Shown: positions 29,559 to 38,952, counted from the first letter of the stretch. The stretch: DNA of 64,000 nucleotides from Tepidicella baoligensis (GCF_013432195.1 NZ_JACCDB010000001.1:186001-250000), one strand, 5' to 3'. The notes: a model not told the origin generated them from the letters alone. Numbers and translations: made by a program.

Positions 29559-30683
29559 TCAGTTTTGCCGCCAGGGCAGACCGTGGAAGCGCCATCCCCC
29601 CTTGCGGCCGCGCTGCGCGGCGCTGTCGGGGTCGCCTTCGAAGCCTTCCAGGATGTTGTAGGCCTCGAATCCCAGCTCGGTGGCCCGCTTGGCCGCTGCG
29701 ATCGAACGCGCCCCGCTGCGGCACAGCATCAGCAGCTTTTTGCCACGTGCTCCCAGCTCCTGTATGCCCGCATCGAAACCGGGATTGGGCACCATGCCCG
29801 GCCATTGTTTCCAGGCCAACGGTATCGCGCCGGGCACGAAACCCACCCACTCCCGTTCGGCGTCGGTACGCACGTCCACCAGCAGGGCTTCCCCGGACTG
29901 AACCCAGTCCCACGCCAGTTGCGGCGACACATCGCCGGCGTAACCGACAGCCGGTCGGGGATGCCGAAGCCAAGCGCCATCGGCGTCATGCCGCAAACCG
30001 GACCTGAGGTTGGCGGGCACGGCTTCGTCCATCCGCCTGGGCTTGGGCAGCTGCAGGCTGTTCATGATGGCCACGAACTCCTCCAGCGTCTTGCCCGCCA
30101 CGCGGGCATTGCTGGCCTTCTCCTGGCCGATGGTGCTGTGGGTGCGCCCCTGGTAGTCATGCCCGGGCCACACGATGGTGTCTTCCGGCAGCTTGAACAA
30201 CACCTCGGTGAGGCTGTGGTAGAGCGCTTCGGGGCTGCCGGACTGAAAATCGGTTCGGCCACACCCATTGATGAGCAAGGTGTCACCCGTGAACACATGG
30301 CGCTGACCCTCCACCTCCCAGGTGAAGCACATGCTGCCTGCGGTGTGCCCGGGAGTGGCCAGGGCGCGGATTTTCTGTTGGCCAAAGACCAGCTCGTCGC
30401 CATCCTGCAGCTGGCGCGAAGCGGTGGTGATGCCGCAGGCTGCCGGGGCCGCGGTACGGGCTCCTGCGTGTTCGGCCAGCTTGCCCGCGCTGGTGATGTG
30501 GTCGGCATGCGCATGGGTCTCCACGGTCCAGACCAGCTTGAGTCCATACTCCCGCAGAACCGCCAGGTCGCGCTCGAGCTGAAGGTCCACCGGATCGATG
30601 ATGAGGGCCTCACGCGTGGCCACGTCGAACAGCACGTAGGTGTAGGTGCTGGAATCGGGGTCGAACAGTTGGATCGGTCGCAT
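29559..30683 (-). CDS. persulfide dioxygenase-rhodanese fusion (MBL fold plus sulfurtransferase)
   Basis: Two-domain sulfur enzyme of 374 residues. The N-terminal metallo-beta-lactamase domain (about 1-235) has HAHADH (H57, H59, D61, H62), TPGHTAGS, FTGDTLL and WPGHDY, as in ETHE1-type glutathione-persulfide dioxygenases. The C-terminal rhodanese domain (about 260-374) has the active loop CRSGAR with C321. Such fusions couple sulfane-sulfur transfer to oxidation to sulfite in sulfide detoxification. ATG 30683 has an AGGA eight bases upstream; ATG 30701 has none. It follows a DUF156 repressor by 26 bases, which supports a persulfide-responsive operon. Confidence 0.88.
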   Translation of the reverse strand: MRPIQLFDPDSSTYTYVLFDVATREALIIDPVDLQLERDLAVLREYGLKLVWTVETHAHADHITSAGKLAEHAGARTAAPAACGITTASRQLQDGDELVFGQQKIRALATPGHTAGSMCFTWEVEGQRHVFTGDTLLINGCGRTDFQSGSPEALYHSLTEVLFKLPEDTIVWPGHDYQGRTHSTIGQEKASNARVAGKTLEEFVAIMNSLQLPKPRRMDEAVPANLRSGLRHDADGAWLRHPRPAVGYAGDVSPQLAWDWVQSGEALLVDVRTDAEREWVGFVPGAIPLAWKQWPGMVPNPGFDAGIQELGARGKKLLMLCRSGARSIAAAKRATELGFEAYNILEGFEGDPDSAAQRGRKGGWRFHGLPWRQN

Positions 30684-30709
30684 CTTCGGTGTCCTGGGCA
30701 TGAGGGTGA

Positions 30710-30955
30710 TCAGGAAAAACGGGCCAGCATGTCGGCCACGTCATCGGGCGGGGTATCGCCCTGTGCAATCAGACAGCCCACCATCATAAAGAAGGTCTTG
30801 TCCAGCGCCTTGCGGGCGGCGGCGAGCTGTTGGGCCACCTTCTCACAGTCGGTATCGGCCTCGATCAGCCGTTGGATGCCGCGCAGCTGCCCCTCGACGC
30901 GCCGCAATCGCAGCAACAGGGATTTCTTGCGCTCCGGATCGCTGACGGGAATCAT
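30710..30955 (-). CDS. DUF156 (CsoR/RcnR/FrmR/CstR-family) transcriptional repressor
   Basis: All-helical 81-residue repressor, first gene of the persulfide dioxygenase operon. Family marks are RLRRVEGQLRGI and the cysteine in DCEKVAQQ (C37). The second cysteine, C61 in MMVGCL, is only 24 residues away. Copper-type CsoR has Cys, His, Cys at +25 and +29, and CstR has its second Cys at +29. The copper histidine is absent. Given the neighbour, sensing persulfide or another sulfur species is the best inference. A GAGG ribosome-binding site stands six bases upstream of the ATG. Confidence 0.85.
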   Translation of the reverse strand: MIPVSDPERKKSLLLRLRRVEGQLRGIQRLIEADTDCEKVAQQLAAARKALDKTFFMMVGCLIAQGDTPPDDVADMLARFS

Positions 30956-30975
30956 GGAAAGCCTCGCGAATCTTG

Positions 30976-30995
30976 ATACTGCACAGGGTATTTTA
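30976..30995 (-). promoter_or_regulatory. putative autoregulated promoter/operator of the DUF156-persulfide dioxygenase operon
   Basis: A minus-strand TAAAAT (30990-30995) would be the -10 box. It is overlapped by the inverted repeat ATAC-N8-GTAT (30976-30991), whose GGGTAT half-site resembles CsoR/CstR-type operators. The site ends 20 bases before the start codon, a position suited to repression. Confidence 0.4.
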
Positions 30996-31027
30996 CGGAC
31001 TTTCCCCGTTCCCGACCATCCCGATGG

Positions 31028-31056
31028 TTTTCAAGCTCGAGAAATGGCAGTAACAT
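31028..31056 (+). promoter_or_regulatory. possible icmF promoter
   Basis: TTTTCA (31028-31033), 17-base spacer and TAACAT (31051-31056) each match four of six consensus bases. The -10 box touches the left end of the 24-bp palindrome. Confidence 0.3.
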
Positions 31057-31078
31057 TGACGTTTACGTAAACGTCAAT
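31055..31078. promoter_or_regulatory. perfect 24-bp palindromic operator upstream of icmF
   Basis: The 24 bases are their own reverse complement without a mismatch: ATTGACGTTTAC followed by GTAAACGTCAAT. It lies 39 bases before the icmF ATG, where a repressor would block transcription. The TTGACGTTTACG half-site resembles, from memory, operators ascribed to LiuR, the MerR-family regulator of branched-chain amino acid catabolism. That would fit a mutase acting on isobutyryl-CoA. No MerR gene is in the window. Confidence 0.6.
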
Positions 31079-31117
31079 CAACCGCCCGCCTCGGGCACCG
31101 CTTCCACGGAGACATCG

Positions 31118-34100
31118 ATGACCGACCTGTCCGCCGAATTCAAGGCTCTGGCCGAGTACCGCCCCACGCACAAGGTGCGCTTCATCACTGCCGCCAGCCT
31201 GTTCGACGGGCACGATGCCGCCATCAACATCATGCGGCGCATCCTGCAAAGCATGGGCGCGGAGGTGATCCACCTGGGGCATAACCGCTCGGTGGACGAG
31301 GTGGTGACGGCCGCCTTGCAAGAGGACGCACAGGGCATCGCCATCAGCTCCTACCAGGGCGGGCACGTCGAGTATTTCAAGTACATGGTGGACCTGCTGC
31401 GCCAGCGCGGTGGCGAGCATGTACAGGTGTTCGGCGGCGGCGGCGGCGTGATCGTGCCCAGCGAGATTCGCGAGCTTCAGGCATACGGCGTGGGCCGCAT
31501 CTACAGCCCGGAAGACGGCCAGCGCATGGGCCTGCAAGGCATGATCGGCGAGATGGTGATGCGCTGCGACAAGGACCTATCGCCCTACGCGCCCAAGTCC
31601 ATCGACGCGATTCAAGGCCACAGCGATGCGGCCTGGCGTGCCTTGGCTCAATTGATCACCGTGCTGGAAAACCAGACGGCAGACGCGGGGCTGGTGGACA
31701 GGCTTCGCTCGGCGGCACAGGCAATGCAAGTGCCGGTGCTCGGCATCACCGGCACGGGCGGCGCCGGCAAATCCTCTCTCACCGACGAGCTGATTCGCCG
31801 CTTCCGGCTGGACCAGGACGACCGGCTGCGCATCGCCGTCATCAGCATCGACCCGTCACGCCGCAAGAGCGGCGGCGCGTTGCTGGGCGACCGCATCCGC
31901 ATGAACGCCATCGGCCCGTGGCAGCAAGGCCCGCGCGTTTACATGCGCAGCTTGGCCACGCGCGACTTCGGCTCCGAAATTTCCGCCGCCCTGCCCGACG
32001 TGGTGGCGGCCTGCAAGGTGGCCGGCTTCGACCTCATCATCGTGGAGACCTCGGGCATCGGACAGGGCGATGCCGCCATCGTGCCGCACGTGGATGTGCC
32101 CATGTACGTGATGACACCCGAATTCGGTGCCGCCAGCCAGCTCGAAAAAATCGACATGCTCGACTTTGCCGAGTTCGTGGCGATCAACAAGTTCGACCGC
32201 AAAGGCGCTCTGGACGCCCTGCGCGACGTGAGCAAACAAGTCCAGCGCAACAAGGAAGCCTGGGGCACCCCGCTCGAGCAGATGCCGGTGTTCGGCACCA
32301 TGGCCGCACGCTTCAACGATGACGGCGTCACCGCGCTGTACCAGGCCCTGAAACAGCGCCTGGCTGCGTTGGGCCTGCAACTCACCGATGGCCGCCTGCC
32401 GCTGGTGAGCGTGCGCCACAGCAGCAACCAGACGCCCATCGTGCCGCCGGCGCGAACGCGCTACCTGGCCGAGATTGCCGAGACCGTGCGCGGCTACAAG
32501 AAAAAGGCCCTGCAACAGGCGCGGCTGGCACGCGAAATCCAGCAGCTCCATGCCAGCGCCGAGATGCTGAAGATCGGCAAGCCGGGCCGGTCCAAGGCCG
32601 CCGAGGCCGTGCTCGATCTGGCCCAGCAAAGGGAACTGGAGCAAGACCCTGCCGCCCGCAAGCTGTTGCAGCAATGGCCCGCCATGCAGCAGGCCTACGC
32701 CGGCGACGAGTACGTGGTCAAAATCCGCGACAAGGAGGTCCGCACCCGGCTCACCCACACCACGCTGAGTGGCAACAAGATCCGCAAGGTCGCCCTGCCC
32801 AAGTACGAGGACCACGGCGAACTGCTCAAGTGGCTGATGCTGGAGAACGTGCCGGGCAGCTTCCCCTACACCGCGGGCGTGTTCGCGTTCAAGCGCGAGG
32901 GCGAGGACCCGACCCGGATGTTCGCCGGCGAAGGCGACGCCTTCCGCACCAACCGGCGCTTCAAACTGCTCAGCGAAGGCATGCCGGCCAAGCGCCTGTC
33001 CACCGCGTTCGACTCGGTCACGCTGTACGGCCACGACCCCGACCCACGCCCCGACATCTACGGCAAGATCGGCAACTCCGGGGTGAGCATCGCCACGCTG
33101 GACGACATGAAGGTCCTCTACAGCGGTTTCGATCTGTGCAACCCCAGCACCTCGGTGTCGATGACCATCAATGGCCCGGCGCCGACCATCCTGGCGATGT
33201 TCATGAACACCGCCATCGACCAGCAGCTCGACAAATTCCGTGCCGACAACGGCCGCGACCCCACCGACACCGAAGCCGAAAAAATCCGCGAATGGGTGTT
33301 GGCCAACGTGCGCGGCACGGTGCAGGCCGACATCCTGAAGGAGGACCAGGGCCAGAACACCTGCATCTTCTCCACCGAGTTCAGCCTCAAGGTGATGGGC
33401 GACATCCAGGAATACTTCGTGCACCACGATGTGCGCAACTTCTACTCGGTGTCCATCAGCGGCTACCACATCGCCGAGGCCGGGGCCAACCCGATCTCGC
33501 AGCTGGCCTTCACGCTGTCCAACGGCTTCACCTTCGTGGAGGCGTACCTGGCGCGCGGCATGCACATCGACGACTTCGCGCCCAACCTGAGCTTCTTCTT
33601 CAGCAACGGCATGGACCCGGAGTACACCGTGCTGGGCCGGGTGGCCCGGCGCATCTGGGCGGTGGCGATGAAGGAGAAGTACGGCGCCAACGAACGCAGC
33701 CAGAAGCTCAAGTACCACATCCAGACCAGTGGCCGCAGCCTGCACGCGCAGGAAATCGCCTTCAACGACATCCGCACCACGTTGCAGGCGCTCATTGCCA
33801 TCTACGACAACTGCAACAGCCTGCACACCAACGCCTACGACGAGGCCATCACCACGCCGACCGAGGAAAGCGTGCGCCGCGCGATGGCGATCCAGCTCAT
33901 CATCAACCGCGAATGGGGCCTGGCCAAGAACGAGAACCCGAACCAGGGCGCCTTCATCATCGACGAGCTGACCGAACTGGTGGAAGAAGCCGTGCTGGCC
34001 GAGTTCGAGCGCATCGCCGAGCGCGGCGGCGTGCTGGGCGCGATGGAGACCGGCTACCAGCGCGGCCGCATCCAGGACGAGAGCATGCACTACGAGATGC

Positions 34101-34411
34101 TCAAGCACACCGGCGAGCTGCCCATCATCGGCGTCAACACCTTCCGCAACCCGCACGGCGACCCGATCCCAGACTCACTGGAGTTGGCCCGCTCCACGGA
34201 AGAAGAGAAGCAATCGCAGCTCAAGCGTCTGCAGGATTTCCACGCCCGCCATGCGCACGAGGCGCCGGCGATGCTGCAACGGCTCAAAAATGCGGTGATC
34301 GAAAACCGCAATGTCTTCGAGGTGCTGATGGACGCGGTTCGCGTGTGCTCGCTGGGGCAGATCACCTCGGCATTGTTCGAGGTGGGCGGCCAGTACCGGC
34401 GCAACATGTGA
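31118..34411 (+). CDS. icmF: fused isobutyryl-CoA mutase IcmF (B12-dependent mutase with G-protein chaperone)
   Basis: Adenosylcobalamin enzyme interconverting isobutyryl-CoA and n-butyryl-CoA, linking valine and fatty-acid catabolism. The 1097 residues hold three parts in order. First is a B12-binding domain with axial histidine H32 in DGHDAAIN. Next is a MeaB-like GTPase with P-loop GTGGAGKSS at 212-220. Last is a TIM-barrel substrate domain from about 545. The specificity residues fit an isobutyryl-CoA mutase: F602 (in RMFAGEG) and Q746 (in GQNTCIF) stand where methylmalonyl-CoA mutase has Tyr and Arg. GGAG precedes the ATG by seven bases. The stop overlaps the next start (GTGA). Confidence 0.95.
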   Translation: MTDLSAEFKALAEYRPTHKVRFITAASLFDGHDAAINIMRRILQSMGAEVIHLGHNRSVDEVVTAALQEDAQGIAISSYQGGHVEYFKYMVDLLRQRGGEHVQVFGGGGGVIVPSEIRELQAYGVGRIYSPEDGQRMGLQGMIGEMVMRCDKDLSPYAPKSIDAIQGHSDAAWRALAQLITVLENQTADAGLVDRLRSAAQAMQVPVLGITGTGGAGKSSLTDELIRRFRLDQDDRLRIAVISIDPSRRKSGGALLGDRIRMNAIGPWQQGPRVYMRSLATRDFGSEISAALPDVVAACKVAGFDLIIVETSGIGQGDAAIVPHVDVPMYVMTPEFGAASQLEKIDMLDFAEFVAINKFDRKGALDALRDVSKQVQRNKEAWGTPLEQMPVFGTMAARFNDDGVTALYQALKQRLAALGLQLTDGRLPLVSVRHSSNQTPIVPPARTRYLAEIAETVRGYKKKALQQARLAREIQQLHASAEMLKIGKPGRSKAAEAVLDLAQQRELEQDPAARKLLQQWPAMQQAYAGDEYVVKIRDKEVRTRLTHTTLSGNKIRKVALPKYEDHGELLKWLMLENVPGSFPYTAGVFAFKREGEDPTRMFAGEGDAFRTNRRFKLLSEGMPAKRLSTAFDSVTLYGHDPDPRPDIYGKIGNSGVSIATLDDMKVLYSGFDLCNPSTSVSMTINGPAPTILAMFMNTAIDQQLDKFRADNGRDPTDTEAEKIREWVLANVRGTVQADILKEDQGQNTCIFSTEFSLKVMGDIQEYFVHHDVRNFYSVSISGYHIAEAGANPISQLAFTLSNGFTFVEAYLARGMHIDDFAPNLSFFFSNGMDPEYTVLGRVARRIWAVAMKEKYGANERSQKLKYHIQTSGRSLHAQEIAFNDIRTTLQALIAIYDNCNSLHTNAYDEAITTPTEESVRRAMAIQLIINREWGLAKNENPNQGAFIIDELTELVEEAVLAEFERIAERGGVLGAMETGYQRGRIQDESMHYEMLKHTGELPIIGVNTFRNPHGDPIPDSLELARSTEEEKQSQLKRLQDFHARHAHEAPAMLQRLKNAVIENRNVFEVLMDAVRVCSLGQITSALFEVGGQYRRNM

Positions 34412-35301
34412 GCGGAGGCAACCTGCGCAGCATCACCGCCATGGTCGTGGCGGTGGGCTGTTTTTCGCTCATGGACACCGTGCTCAAGGTGTTGTCGGGG
34501 CACTACGCGGCGTTGCAAGTGGCAACCATGCGGGGCATGGTGGCTTTGCCGCTGGTGTTCGCCTACCTGAGTTGGCGCGGTGCCTGGGGCAAGGTCTGGC
34601 GTCTGCGCTGGCCGCTGCACCTGTTGCGTGGCGTCCTGGCGGTTGGCATGCTGGGCATGTTCACCTACGGCGTGCGCGGCCTGCCGCTGGCCAACGCCTA
34701 CACGCTGTTCTTTGTCGCTCCGCTGCTCATCACCATCCTGGCCGTGCCGCTCCTGGGGGAACGCGTGCCCCGGGCGCACTGGTGGGCGGTGGCCATCGGC
34801 CTGATCGGCGTACTGGTGGCCCTGCGTCCCAGTCCGGGGGCCTTTCTCGGCTTGGCGGGGCTGGCGGTGCTGGGTGCCGCGGCCTGCTATGCGGCGTCGG
34901 CGGTCGTCGGCCGGCTCCTGTGCCGCACCGACCCGCCGGAAAGCCTGGTGCTGTGGTCGATGATGCTGTTGTCGCTGTTTGGCGGGGCGCTGGCCGCCCC
35001 CGGCTGGACGCCGGTGTCCAGTGAGCACCTGGGACTGCTGGTCGCCCTGGCCCTGACCGGCTTTGCCGGGCAGATCGCCATCACCGAGGCGTTCCGGCAC
35101 GGGCAGGCCTCGGCCGTGGCGCCGTTCGAATACACCGCCCTGGCCTGGGGCATCGGACTGGACTACCTGCTCTGGCAGGTGCTGCCCGATGGCTACACCC
35201 TCAGCGGCGCCGCCATCATCATATTGGCGGGCCTGTATCTCCTGCGACATGAACGGATCCACCGGCAGGCCGAAGTCCACCCCAGCGCAGACCACCCTTG
35301 A
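34408..35301 (+). CDS. DMT/EamA-family transporter
   Basis: Integral membrane protein of 297 residues with about ten hydrophobic helices in two EamA repeats, of the drug/metabolite transporter superfamily. It starts at GTG 34408 inside the icmF stop (GTGA), so it should be translated by coupling to the mutase; an in-frame ATG lies 12 codons further in. Cargo cannot be read from sequence. The arrangement suggests an organic acid or amino acid linked to the icmF pathway, but that is inference. It converges on the 5-formyl-THF cyclo-ligase gene. Confidence 0.85.
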   Translation: MSGGNLRSITAMVVAVGCFSLMDTVLKVLSGHYAALQVATMRGMVALPLVFAYLSWRGAWGKVWRLRWPLHLLRGVLAVGMLGMFTYGVRGLPLANAYTLFFVAPLLITILAVPLLGERVPRAHWWAVAIGLIGVLVALRPSPGAFLGLAGLAVLGAAACYAASAVVGRLLCRTDPPESLVLWSMMLLSLFGGALAAPGWTPVSSEHLGLLVALALTGFAGQIAITEAFRHGQASAVAPFEYTALAWGIGLDYLLWQVLPDGYTLSGAAIIILAGLYLLRHERIHRQAEVHPSADHP

Positions 35302-35361
35302 AATGCAGGGCACGGCTGCCGGCCAGCGGCCATGCCCCTGCGTCTGTGCCCCCGCCCCGTT

Positions 35362-35976
35362 TCAAGGCAACGGCCAGACGACCCCGTTGTCGTTGAGGAT
35401 CGCATCCAGCGGCACGTCGTGCGGCTCCGGCTCCAGATCGGGCAGAAACCCCAAGGTGTAGCTCAGCCCCACCGTGAACGGCTTGGGTTTGAGCTCGTTG
35501 AGGGTGCGGTCGTAGAACCCGCCGCCATAACCCAGCCGGTATCCACCCGGACCGTAGCCCAGACAAGGGACGAACAGCAGCGTCGGCTCGATGATTTCGG
35601 TGTCTTTGGGCTTGGGAATGCCATAGGCGTCCTCCTCCATCGGGCAACCCGGATACCAGCGATGGAAGGTCAACGTCTTCGTGACCTTGTTGATGACGGG
35701 CAATCCGATCTTGCGCCGCCGGCTCGCGCCCAGGGCGTCGGCTTCCATGCCCGCCTCCTGCCAGCGAAACAGCGCCGGCAGGGGATCGAATTCGCCTTTG
35801 ATCGGCCAGTAGGCCCCAATCACCTCGTCGGGTCGCTCCACCAGCCAGACCCGCATGACCCGCTGTAGGGCATCGTTGCGCGCCAGCCGGTCTTCAAGCC
35901 GCAAGCGCGCCTCCAACAACTGCTTGCGCCACCGCGCCTTGAGCGCTTTTGGGTCAGCGGGAGATTTGTTGTTCAT
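35362..35976 (-). CDS. 5-formyltetrahydrofolate cyclo-ligase
   Basis: ATP-dependent enzyme that returns 5-formyl-THF to the folate pool as 5,10-methenyl-THF. The 204-residue product shows the basic N-terminal RWRKQLLEAR helix, IGAYWPIKGEFD, and the family signature LGYGGGFYDRTL with the preceding VPCLGYGPGG. ATG 35976 is embedded in the -10 box of the divergent slt gene, and only nine bases separate the two start codons. Confidence 0.92.
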   Translation of the reverse strand: MNNKSPADPKALKARWRKQLLEARLRLEDRLARNDALQRVMRVWLVERPDEVIGAYWPIKGEFDPLPALFRWQEAGMEADALGASRRRKIGLPVINKVTKTLTFHRWYPGCPMEEDAYGIPKPKDTEIIEPTLLFVPCLGYGPGGYRLGYGGGFYDRTLNELKPKPFTVGLSYTLGFLPDLEPEPHDVPLDAILNDNGVVWPLP

Positions 35977-35979
35977 AAT
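35974..35979 (+). promoter_or_regulatory. -10 box (CATAAT) placing the start site at the slt ATG
   Basis: CATAAT (five of six matches) lies at exactly -12 to -7 relative to the A of the slt start codon and contains the complement of the divergent gene's ATG. If used, slt mRNA would be leaderless. The -35 region (GGGTCA at 35951) is weak. Confidence 0.3.
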
Positions 35980-35985
35980 CCTCGT

Positions 35986-37986
35986 ATGCGATGTCTTTCC
36001 ACGCTCAAGCGACACCTGCTGTGCATGGTCGCCGCCATCTTAATGCCTGGAGGTCTGGTCGGATCGGTAGCCATGGCGCAGCAGCCCCTCTCGGCCGCCG
36101 ACCGCGCGCTGCTGGACATGCGTCAGGCGTTTCAGGCGCGCGACACCCAGCGGCTGACCGCATGGCTGTCCCAAGTCGCCGGCCACCCGCTGGAGCCGCT
36201 TGCCGGCTACTGGGAGCTCAGCGCCCGCCTGCCGGACGCCTCACCCCAGGAAATTCGCGGCTTCATGCGGCGCTGGCAAGGAACCTACTACGAGGACCGC
36301 TTGCGCAACGACTGGCTGCTGGAACTGGGCAAAGCCAGAGACTGGTCCACCTTCCTGGAGGAGTACCCTCTGTTCCGCATGAATGACGACCGGGAAGTCG
36401 CCTGCTATGCCCTGGTGGCCGACACCAGCCGGCCTGCGGCGATCCGGGCGTCGGAATTGCCGGAACTCTGGCTGGCCCAGCGCCGTGCCGACGATGGCTG
36501 CGCCCTGGCTGCAGAGAGGTTGCTGGCTTCCGGTGACCTGCCGGTGGAAGTCGTCTGGCGGCGCGCACGCCTGGCCATGGAGCGTAACCAGCCGGCCATC
36601 GCCATCCAGGCGGTCGAACTGTTGGACCCCTCGTGGGTGCCCTTGGTCCAAACCTTGCACAGCAACCCGGAGCGCTTTCTGGACGAAAAAGTCACGGCCA
36701 TCCGCAGCCGCACCAAGGAACTGGTGACGCTGGCCTTGATCCGGCTCGCGGTGCGGGACCCACAGGCCGCGGCGGCCGAAGCCTCCAAGTTGCGCTGGAA
36801 GGCACAACTGACCCAGGAGGAGCAAAGCTGGGTCTGGGGGGTGATCGGACGCCGCCTGGCCCAACGCCTCAGCCCCGAGGCCATGGACGCCTTCGTCAAG
36901 GCGCGTAACGAGCATTTGCACGACGAGCACCTGGCCTGGAAGGTCCGCGCCGCCCTGCGGGCCGGGATGTGGTCCGAAGTCCGTGACGCCATCCAGGCCA
37001 TGCGCCCGGCGCAACGCGAAGAACCGGTCTGGGTCTATTGGCTGGCACGCTCCTATCTGGCTTTGGGCACGCCTGCGGGACGCAGTCAGGCCCTCGCCTT
37101 GTTCGACCAGATCGCCGGCACCCAGGGCTTCTACGAACAGTTGGCCTTGGAGGCGTTGGGGCACACCATCTCGACACCTCCCGCCCCCGCACCGCTGACC
37201 CTGGCCGAAGTGGCGGCCGCGCGCACCCATCCAGGCCTGCAACGCGGCCTGTTGGCCATCCAGCTCGGGCTGCGCTCCGAAGGCGTGCGCGAATGGCACT
37301 ACACCATTGCCCTGCACACGCCGGGGGGCATGAGTGAGCGCGAACTCCTGGCCGCCGCCGATTTCGCCTGCAGCCGCGAGGTCTGGGACCGCTGCATCAA
37401 CACCAGCAAGCGCACCCGTGCGGAAATCGACCAAACCCAGCGTTTCCCCATGCCCTTTCGCGATGCCGTGCTGCGCCGCGCCCAGGACATCGGCCTCGAC
37501 CCAGCTTATGTGTACGGCCTGATCCGACAAGAAAGCCGCTTCATCATGGACGCCCGCTCGCACGTCGGTGCCGCTGGCCTCATGCAGATCATGCCAGCCA
37601 CCGCCACCTGGACCGCGCGCCAGATCGGCCTGCGCAACTTCCGGCCCGAGCAGATCACCGACCGCGATGTCAACATCACCATCGGCACGGCCTATCTCAA
37701 GCTCGCGCTCGACGATTTCGAAGGATCGATGCCCATGGCCGCCGCAGCCTACAATGCCGGACCGGGGCGCCCGCGCCAGTGGCGCAACGGCCCGACGCTG
37801 GAAGCGGCCATCTGGATCGAGAACATCCCGTTCGATGAAACCCGCGACTACGTCAGGCGCGTGCTCGCCAACACCACGAACTATGCGGCCCTCATCACCG
37901 GCCAGCCGCAGCGGCTCAGCAGCCGGTTGGGCGTGGTGGGCCCGCGATCCACGACGGCACAGGCCCCACACACCGACCTCCCCTGA
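35986..37986 (+). CDS. slt: soluble lytic murein transglycosylase
   Basis: Periplasmic enzyme that cleaves peptidoglycan glycan strands to 1,6-anhydro-muropeptides. The 666-residue product has a signal peptide (about residues 1-31, ending AMAQQ) and a long helical superhelix (U/L domain). A C-terminal SLT domain follows, with catalytic glutamate in IRQESRF, GAAGLMQIMPATA, and AAAYNAGPGRPRQW. It is divergent from the folate cyclo-ligase. Products of this enzyme are the substrates that anmK, elsewhere in the window, recycles. Confidence 0.94.
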   Translation: MRCLSTLKRHLLCMVAAILMPGGLVGSVAMAQQPLSAADRALLDMRQAFQARDTQRLTAWLSQVAGHPLEPLAGYWELSARLPDASPQEIRGFMRRWQGTYYEDRLRNDWLLELGKARDWSTFLEEYPLFRMNDDREVACYALVADTSRPAAIRASELPELWLAQRRADDGCALAAERLLASGDLPVEVVWRRARLAMERNQPAIAIQAVELLDPSWVPLVQTLHSNPERFLDEKVTAIRSRTKELVTLALIRLAVRDPQAAAAEASKLRWKAQLTQEEQSWVWGVIGRRLAQRLSPEAMDAFVKARNEHLHDEHLAWKVRAALRAGMWSEVRDAIQAMRPAQREEPVWVYWLARSYLALGTPAGRSQALALFDQIAGTQGFYEQLALEALGHTISTPPAPAPLTLAEVAAARTHPGLQRGLLAIQLGLRSEGVREWHYTIALHTPGGMSERELLAAADFACSREVWDRCINTSKRTRAEIDQTQRFPMPFRDAVLRRAQDIGLDPAYVYGLIRQESRFIMDARSHVGAAGLMQIMPATATWTARQIGLRNFRPEQITDRDVNITIGTAYLKLALDDFEGSMPMAAAAYNAGPGRPRQWRNGPTLEAAIWIENIPFDETRDYVRRVLANTTNYAALITGQPQRLSSRLGVVGPRSTTAQAPHTDLP

Positions 37987-38007
37987 AGTTCACCATTGCG
38001 CTCGCAC

Positions 38008-38952
38008 ATGAAAAAAGTTCTGGTTCTCGGCGGCACCGGATTTCTGGGCCGTCACGTCTGTGAACAGCTCAACCGCCTCGGCATCCGGGCCACCGTCCCG
38101 ACCCGCCGCATGATCCACGGCCGATCGGTACAAACACTGCCACTGGTGGACCTGATCGAGGCCGACGTGCACGACCCGGCCGCCCTGCAGCGTTTGCTGC
38201 CCGGTCACGACGCGGTGATCAACCTGGTGGCGATCCTGCACGGCAATCGCCGCCGCTTCGAGCAGGTGCACGTCGCGCTGCCGCAGAAGCTGGCCCAGGC
38301 CATGCAGACGATGGGGGTGCGCCGGCTCGTTCATGTGAGCGCGCTCGGCGCCAGCGACGAAGGCCCATCGCTGTACCAGTCGACCAAGGCCCAGGGTGAG
38401 GCGGTCTTGCGGCGCGCCGATCTGGCACTGACGGTGTTGCGCCCGAGCGTGATCTTCGGTGCCGAAGACCGCCTCCTCAACCTTTTTGCCCGACTGCACA
38501 AAACATGTCCAGTGATCCCTCTGGCCGGGGCCCGCACCCGCTTTCAGCCCGTCTGGGTGGGGGATGTGGCACAAGCCATTGTGCGCTGTCTGCAGCGACC
38601 CGAAACCATCGGTCAGACCTACGAATGCGCCGGCCCGGAAATCTTCACCCTGGCCGAGCTGGTGCGGCTCGCAGGCCGCCTGTGCGGCCATGAACGCCCG
38701 GTGTGGCCCTTGCCGACCGCGCTGGGCTACTTCCAGGCCCTGCTGCTGGAATGGCTGCCGGGCGAACCCCTGATGAGCACCGACAACCTGCGCTCCATGG
38801 AGGTGGACAACATCGCCAGTGGCACACTGCCGGGCCTGGACGCCTTGGGCATCACGGCCCAGGCGTTGGAGCCCATCGCTGCCAGCTACCTCGACATGGC
38901 CGGCCAAGCGGACCCGCTGCTGAGGCTGCGTCAGCAGGCATCCCGCCGCTGA
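38008..38952 (+). CDS. NDUFA9-like NAD(P)-binding extended SDR
   Basis: Rossmann-fold protein of 314 residues, similar to the complex I accessory subunit NDUFA9 group of atypical SDRs. The dinucleotide loop GGTGFLGRHV is at the N-terminus; HVSALGAS and YQSTKAQGE supply the Tyr/Lys pair, and PSVIFGAEDR follows. Bacterial members are often annotated as complex I NDUFA9 family or nucleoside-diphosphate-sugar epimerases, but no complex I gene is near here. Start ATG 38008 is 21 bases after the slt stop. Confidence 0.85.
   Translation: MKKVLVLGGTGFLGRHVCEQLNRLGIRATVPTRRMIHGRSVQTLPLVDLIEADVHDPAALQRLLPGHDAVINLVAILHGNRRRFEQVHVALPQKLAQAMQTMGVRRLVHVSALGASDEGPSLYQSTKAQGEAVLRRADLALTVLRPSVIFGAEDRLLNLFARLHKTCPVIPLAGARTRFQPVWVGDVAQAIVRCLQRPETIGQTYECAGPEIFTLAELVRLAGRLCGHERPVWPLPTALGYFQALLLEWLPGEPLMSTDNLRSMEVDNIASGTLPGLDALGITAQALEPIAASYLDMAGQADPLLRLRQQASRR

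Noticed and set aside
30710-30955. Annotation as copper sensor CsoR
   Set aside because: The histidine and the +29 cysteine of the copper site are not present at those positions, and no copper gene is adjacent.
31856-34156. Long minus-strand open frame opposite icmF
   Set aside because: Composition (Val, His, Ala, Gly repeats) is that of a shadow frame; icmF on the plus strand has all domains and catalytic residues.
35302-35361. Hairpin between the DMT transporter and the folate cyclo-ligase
   Set aside because: GC-rich partial pairing (GCAGGGCA with TGCCCCTGC) needs a bulge and has no T-run on either strand.
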